The notes under the pieces are model-generated. The model was not told the origin of the DNA and did not search any database. It saw only the letters and a program-made list of their open reading frames with translations. Positions 59,404-64,000 of a DNA stretch of 64,000 nt are shown here, in pieces. The position numbers and the translations under genes were made by a program. The stretch covers positions 132,001 through 196,000 of the forward strand of contig CM035323.1 in assembly GCA_000497125.2 (NCBI GenBank), given 5' to 3'. The stretch's first letter is position 1; each line of letters opens with the position of its first letter. This stretch comes from Spironucleus salmonicida (Eukaryota; Fornicata; Diplomonadida; Hexamitidae).

Positions 59404-59869
59404 TTTAGGAAGTGGGACTTTACTTAGATATAATTATTTTAGTATATATACATGATAAAATTTGTGGTTCTGAAAATTGGTTCCCAAGGTATATGCACTT
59501 ATTAACTCTCAAGTATCATTATAAATATTGAAAACTCAGGCTAAAACTAAAATTTCATCTAGTACTCAGAATAAAGTGAAAATTTGCATACTAAACACAC
59601 ATATTTATATCCTTCTTATTTTTTTGTGGTTCACATTTTGTGGGTCGTTATTTATTTTTATCTATCTACAAGTAAAACTATTATAGTAGTAAGTAGCTCA
59701 TACTAACAGTAACTTTTGTTTGCTTTAGTTTTAAAGGCAGCGAGGCATGTTATGATCACATCGCGGTCATAAAAAATGGCTTGCCAGTTTTGAAACTGAA
59801 GACTGCCCTAAGTGGCTTTTGGTATTGACTACTTACTACTGGAGGGGGCCTACTGCTTGGTACTGCTAA
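59404..59869. other. AT-rich spacer
   Basis: Upstream of the F420-ligase-like gene. No element recognised. The sequence becomes GC-richer where the duplicated CRP 3' flank starts. Confidence 0.5.
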
Positions 59870-60665
59870 TCGCCGGAAGCCGAATATTCTTATCGGTGGC
59901 CTACTCATCTAAGGTAAATCCGTTGCAGGCATTCAATTAGAATCCCTAGAGTCGCGCAAATCCCACCTACCCTTCGCACCACTGGCATGCCTTTACCATT
60001 TATTTGGGCATCAGCCTTCTGAGAGGTAGCGCTGGATCAAAAATATACGCGTGCTCCGCCATGGGCTTCATAACCCCTTGCTACTATGCGCCTGGGTGTT
60101 CCCGGCGCACGCCTACTGCTCCATCTTGCCACCCCTAATGCCACCAGCCCCAGCTACTAGTCCCATCGAAGCTTCTAGGCGCAGCGTGCCTCGGGCTTCA
60201 ACTGCGTGTTTAGCCGCTTTGCTACTTTGGGTGGCTGTTTGCTGCACACAGTAAGGAGGAGTGCTGCCATATGGCCCAAACCATGGCGGCAGGATTCCGG
60301 TCCAGATGCCTGATGCACTCGCTCCGTATTCCGATATTACCAGACCTGGGTGCGCTGCCTACCACACTCAGGGATAGCGCTAGAAGCTAGAGCCTATTTC
60401 GAAGTATCGCAGCGATTGCCGGCTCCCGCTCGTTAAATAAGCTTGCTGAATGTGACATTATCAGCCCAGCCAATTTTGAATTTTGCATACCTTGCGCTCC
60501 AGACCTGTCCCTGCACATTCACACCTACCACCCACCAACAATTTTTCATTCTCACTCTGCCGCCACTTCCCCACCCAGCTCATCCTGTACCTTAAACCTC
60601 CTAACTCATCACACACCAATAAACTTTACCAGATATACCAAATACTATGACTTCGATACTTTGCT
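59870..60665. repeat. CRP 3'-flanking duplicated block, right copy
   Basis: Inverted counterpart of 7,555-8,312, lying downstream of CRP2. It carries a 7-bp insertion relative to the left copy and a 6-bp addition near the CRP stop. The plus strand is free of TGA in one frame from about 60,060 into the CRP gene, but this is largely an antisense effect. Confidence 0.65.
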
Positions 60666-62546
60666 TCAAAGGTTGTCGTCGTCTACTTAAAGCTAGAGAT
60701 TCTCCTTTTTCACCTCCAAATCGCCATAGACCGAACGCTGTGCCTTCCGCTTCCTCGCGACCGCAAATGCTATAGCGCCACCAATGAGCCCTACAAGCAG
60801 AACCAACCCAGCAACGATTCCGGCGATTGACCCACCGCTCATCCTCTAAACCGGCTGCGCGCAGAGACCGTCGACCATTTCGGACCCGTTTTGGCATGCG
60901 TAGCAAATATCTTAATCTTAGCAGCTTTTGCAGTTCTGGCTGCAGCTTTAGCACGTCCCTTTGCTACTGAAATATCCTCCAGCGCACTAAAGGCATGTGT
61001 TGGAATCTGTGCAAGTGGTGCAGCCTTCCCGGCAGTTCTCACACGTGTTATTCAAGTATTTCTTCTCGCAGAATTTGCCACTTGGACAGGCTTTGTCGCT
61101 GGTGCACTCGTGGGACTCCTGCTTTTGGCAAATATCGCCGTCCAGCGAATATCCCAGGTTGCATCTCGTGCACTTTGTTGCGGTACTGCAGAACTTGCAC
61201 CCCTCGGAGCAGTTGGTGCAAATATTGCCGGTAGGCAAAATCTCGCAAAATGTATCATAATGACACTATTTTGAGTCTGTGCAAATTTGCTTAACGCACG
61301 TTTACTCATGCAACCTGTAGCCATCTATGCAGGCGGTGCAGGACTTGATATCGGAGCAGGCGGAGCAGCCCTCAGCGCAGGTCTCGCACGTGCTTATCCA
61401 GGGGTAATACAAGCAGAATTTGCCACTTGGGCAGGACTTGGACTTGGAGCACTCGCGAGGCCCCTGTTTTTGGCAAATATCTTGATCCAGCGTATATCCC
61501 AGGCCGCACCTCGTGCACTTTGTCGCACTTTCGCAGGACCTGCACCCGTCGGAGCAGCTGGTACATACGCCGTTTTTGAGGAAATAGTTATCGTAGCATT
61601 TGGTGCACTGCTTAGGTGAAATGCAGATATTGCAATATACTGCGCAGTACACGCACTTGCCGTCTTCTACCCCATAGATATTTTCACATCTTATGCAGTT
61701 TCCGGAAATGTCAGCGTCAACGCAGTTTTTGGGCAAGGTGACGCACTTGTTGCCCGCGGGATCCCTGGCGCAGAATTTATTGTCAGTGCATTTGTTAACA
61801 TTGTTACATTCGTTTAATATGCACTTTCCGCTCTGAGTGTCGTATCGCTCCTTGCAGAGGCGGCACATACTGTCGGATTTGCAGTCCATGCAGTTATCAC
61901 CGCACGAAACGCACATGCCGTTCTTCAAGAAACTTCCGTCTTGACAAGTGATACAGGAGCCTTCGGCTGTGCATTTGCCGCAGTTTTCAGGGCACGACGT
62001 GCAATTGCCGTCCTTTAACGCAAATGAATATCTGCATGACGTACAAACTCCCTTATTGCAGGTCTTACAACCGATGGAGCATGTTTTACAGACCATTCCG
62101 CCCAGTTCGAAGCCATCGAAGCAAGCAGAACAATTATTTGAGTTCGTACATTTAACGCAGCCGGTGCTGCATTTATGGCAGTTAGGGCCACCTTCAGTAA
62201 AAAATCCTGGGCGGCAAATATTGCAATCACCATACGTGTTGCAGTCAATACAGTTATCTGAGCACTTATAACAGTAACGTTGATCCAACTTATATCCTGA
62301 AAGGCAACTAGTGCATTCATAATCGTTATCACATCTTCTGCATCCGGCTTGGCAAAGCTTACATGTCCAATCTTAAAGGAAATAGCCCTAATTGCAGGTA
62401 ATGCATTGCGATAGCAAATTTGATAGGCAACTGGCACAGTTATAAGTCTTGCAACGAAGACACATTTTATCTTGACCACTTGATGCGTAAAATGGGCATA
62501 CAGTACCGCTGGGGCATGTTTTATCAGGGCAGATATAGGATGACAT
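60666..62546 (-). CDS. Cysteine-rich type I membrane protein (CRP2, VSP-like)
   Basis: A 626-residue protein, ATG 62,546 to TGA 60,666-60,668, a close paralogue of CRP1. An in-frame ATG at 62,597 would add 17 residues (MKFTVNTEIVVFPFLHK) that CRP1 lacks. It has the same furin-like CxxC repeats, a single transmembrane segment near 573-597 and the basic RKRKAQR stop-transfer. It has an extra cysteine-rich unit of about 49 residues before the last cysteine-rich units (CHYDTFCEILPTGNIC region). The C-terminal tail is six residues shorter because TGG became TGA (ends VDDDNL). Many TAA/TAG encode Gln. Likely surface-exposed. Confidence 0.9.
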
Positions 62547-62597
62547 TTTATGAAGAAACGGAAAAACCACAATCTCAGTATTTACAGTAAACTTCAA

Positions 62598-63219
62598 ATT
62601 AAAATTTGTTCATTTCTTAATTTCTTGTACAGTTTAATATAAGGAAAGGAATAATATTTGAGGACGTATCGCTTTTTAAGCTTAGTAATATTAACGATAA
62701 ATACGTAGAAGTTAGAAGAAACTAGGCGTATATTGTTAGGTTCAGAAAATGTAGTAAAATTTCAATTTATAATTTTAAACATAAATACGTAATATACAAG
62801 TAAATATAAATTATTTTATTCGGGGTTTGTATAGAATTTTGAGATATTGTATAATACATTCCAAGCATAATATGCAGTCCGCACTAAAAATCTTATTTAA
62901 CATACAATGTATTACTATTTAATTCATTTAGCACCAATCATAAAATAAAATATAGTAAACAAATAATGTATAAGGTAGCGAATTAACTTGAATATTTGAA
63001 ATGCATAAAATATACGATAATTTACAAGAGTTTTTGTAACCATTCATCATGAGGTTGCAGCTCATTATTTTAGTAAATTGCGTATTTACATAAAACTCCA
63101 GCTTATTTGAGAATCATTTCCTAAAGATCATCAAATACACGCAATTTTTTATTTACCTTCTCATTATTAACGCGTATTTTTACTACACCAATTCAATTAT
63201 GTCATATATTTGGTAAATT
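62598..63219. other. AT-rich spacer
   Basis: Upstream of CRP2, ending where surface-gene homology begins at about 63,220. No gene recognised. Confidence 0.5.
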
Positions 63220-63475
63220 ATCAGTCGAATTTATTATATAGAATGTGAGCGCAATATAATAAATCTCTGCCCTTATAAATAGAGGCGGGATTTACTGTAT
63301 CGCCAGATACCAGTCCATTAGCCTTCCTATTTTTGAAACCATTGACTAGTCCGACCTTTATTCGTTACGGCCGCTTTACCTAATAACTGGGCTTGGCGGG
63401 ATATTGGGCGGGGTTTTTGTGGCCGGTATTCAGATATTGGTTGATATCAGGGGGTTCAAGCAGCCTAAGCAGTGA
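63220..63475 (+). pseudogene. Surface-protein family 3' fragment (copy 4)
   Basis: Matches the last about 85 codons of the complete gene at 21,841-23,472, including the transmembrane segment and the FKQPKQ tail, to TGA 63,473-63,475. Homology begins abruptly at ATCAGTCGAATTT, and the ectodomain and signal peptide are absent. Together with nagB copy 2 it duplicates the left 21,325-22,102 segment in inverted orientation. Confidence 0.85.
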
Positions 63476-63762
63476 GGATGTGTAATTGTGATTTTTGCAG
63501 TTCTGTGCACGTGCGCATAGCACTGAGCCGTTCGCATATTATTTACGAAAAATTATCCATAGATTATATATAATATTTTTTAGAGTTAGAAAGTAGTTTG
63601 CTACATATTAGGTGCACGCAACTCTCTGCCTCTAAGTAGAGTGTTTTTTCTGCTAACCTTCTGCTAACCTATTCTTTCAACGAGACCCCCAGCATCTAGA
63701 TTCGGAGCTCAGGCTAACCCTACGCGGCCCTACTCGCTGGGCTCGGTATACGCCCCCCAAGA

Positions 63763-64000
63763 ATGCCAGCCTGCCGCAACATCTCCGCCCAGCCTGCCCT
63801 CGAAGTAGCCAGGGAGATCGCCGCCGTGATCCGCGCCAAGCCCGACGCCGTGCTCGGCCTCGCGACTGGCTCCACGCCCATCCCGGTGTACCAGGAGCTC
63901 GCGCGCATGCACCGCGAGGAGGGCCTCGACTTCTCCAGCGTACGCTCCATCAATCTGGACGAGTACTACGGCCTCTCAGGCGACCACCCCCAGTCCTACC
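63763..64000 (+). CDS. nagB: Glucosamine-6-phosphate deaminase, second copy (partial)
   Basis: Starts at ATG 63,763 and runs off the window after 79 complete codons. As far as visible it encodes the same N-terminus as the left copy, including LGLATGSTP and LDEYYGL. The upstream region is also duplicated but has a short tandem duplication (TTCTGCTAACC repeated near 63,650) absent on the left. Orientation is inverted relative to the left copy. Confidence 0.93.
   Translation, partial: MPACRNISAQPALEVAREIAAVIRAKPDAVLGLATGSTPIPVYQELARMHREEGLDFSSVRSINLDEYYGLSGDHPQSY

Noticed and set aside
60060-62271. Very long TGA-free plus-strand frame through CRP2
   Set aside because: In-frame TGA on this strand needs TCA in the aligned CRP frame, which is rare there. 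The product looks like an antisense translation, and a 7-bp indel between the duplicated flanks breaks it.
1-64000. Bacterial or plasmid origin
   Set aside because: Kinesin, class I HDAC, CDC14, eukaryotic uL6 and the TAR=Gln code are eukaryotic. The bacterial-like genes are embedded among them.
1-64000. Ciliate origin
   Set aside because: Ciliates share the code and also have cysteine-rich surface proteins, so this is not fully excluded. The absence of introns in about a dozen genes, the VSP-like CRPs and the GC-rich acquired genes fit a hexamitid better.
1-64000. tRNA or rRNA genes, transposase or reverse transcriptase
   Set aside because: Looked for B-box-like GGTTCGA motifs and recognisable transposase or RT motifs on both strands; none were convincing.

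Overview
The window comes from a nuclear eukaryotic genome that reads TAA and TAG as glutamine and uses only TGA as stop. This is visible directly. A kinesin, a class I histone deacetylase, a CDC14-type phosphatase and ribosomal protein uL6/L9 all read through in-frame TAA/TAG, several at positions where those families have Gln, and all end at TGA. Under this code at least a dozen long intronless genes appear, including frames of 1,898, 2,347 and 2,086 codons with no TGA. Together with VSP-like cysteine-rich membrane proteins, a glucosamine-6-phosphate deaminase and bacterial-looking genes, this best fits a hexamitid diplomonad (Hexamita/Spironucleus/Trepomonas group). The long AT-rich spacers and large duplications suit a larger genome of that group. 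Ciliates and some oxymonads share the code and are not strictly excluded.

Layout. Bases 1-3,840 hold decayed coding sequence, followed by a doubly truncated surface-protein gene (3,945-4,736, -). An 18 kb block (4,737-22,725) follows: cysteine-rich protein CRP1 (5,821-7,554, +), a poorly coding stretch with a compositionally odd 1.3 kb section (8,313-12,789), ribosomal uL6/L9 (-), a 2,085-residue EGF-like multi-pass membrane protein (13,944-20,201, -), nagB (-) and the complete surface-protein gene (21,841-23,472, -). Next is the left palindrome arm (22,726-31,324) with a giant gene carrying 117-residue repeats. A 10.6 kb single-copy core follows: kinesin-2 (-), CDC14 phosphatase (-), TOG/CLASP-like protein (+), HDAC (-), a small basic protein (-), a coiled-coil protein (+) and an HTH protein (-). 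The right arm (41,952-51,897) is an inverted copy of the left, with a longer repeat array. From about 51,200 to 55,956 the right side is an inverted copy of bases 1-4,731. The right flank (56,000-64,000) is partly GC-rich: an LRR-type protein, a two-TM small protein, a coenzyme F420-0:glutamate-ligase-like protein, CRP2, a tail fragment of the surface gene and a second nagB cut by the window end.

The main structural result is that the two sides are related by inversion and by recombination between copies of one surface-protein gene. The right side lacks the left 18 kb block, and its surface-gene copy is a chimera of the two left copies with a crossover interval of about 82 bp. Four other junctions also fall in or beside members of this family. 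Several genes point to the flagellar/mitotic cytoskeleton (kinesin-2, TOG protein, CDC14, coiled coil) and to the cell surface (CRPs, EGF-like protein, surface family). nagB fits amino-sugar metabolism, which in the related Giardia feeds cyst-wall synthesis. No tRNA, rRNA, CRISPR array or spliceosomal intron was recognised.
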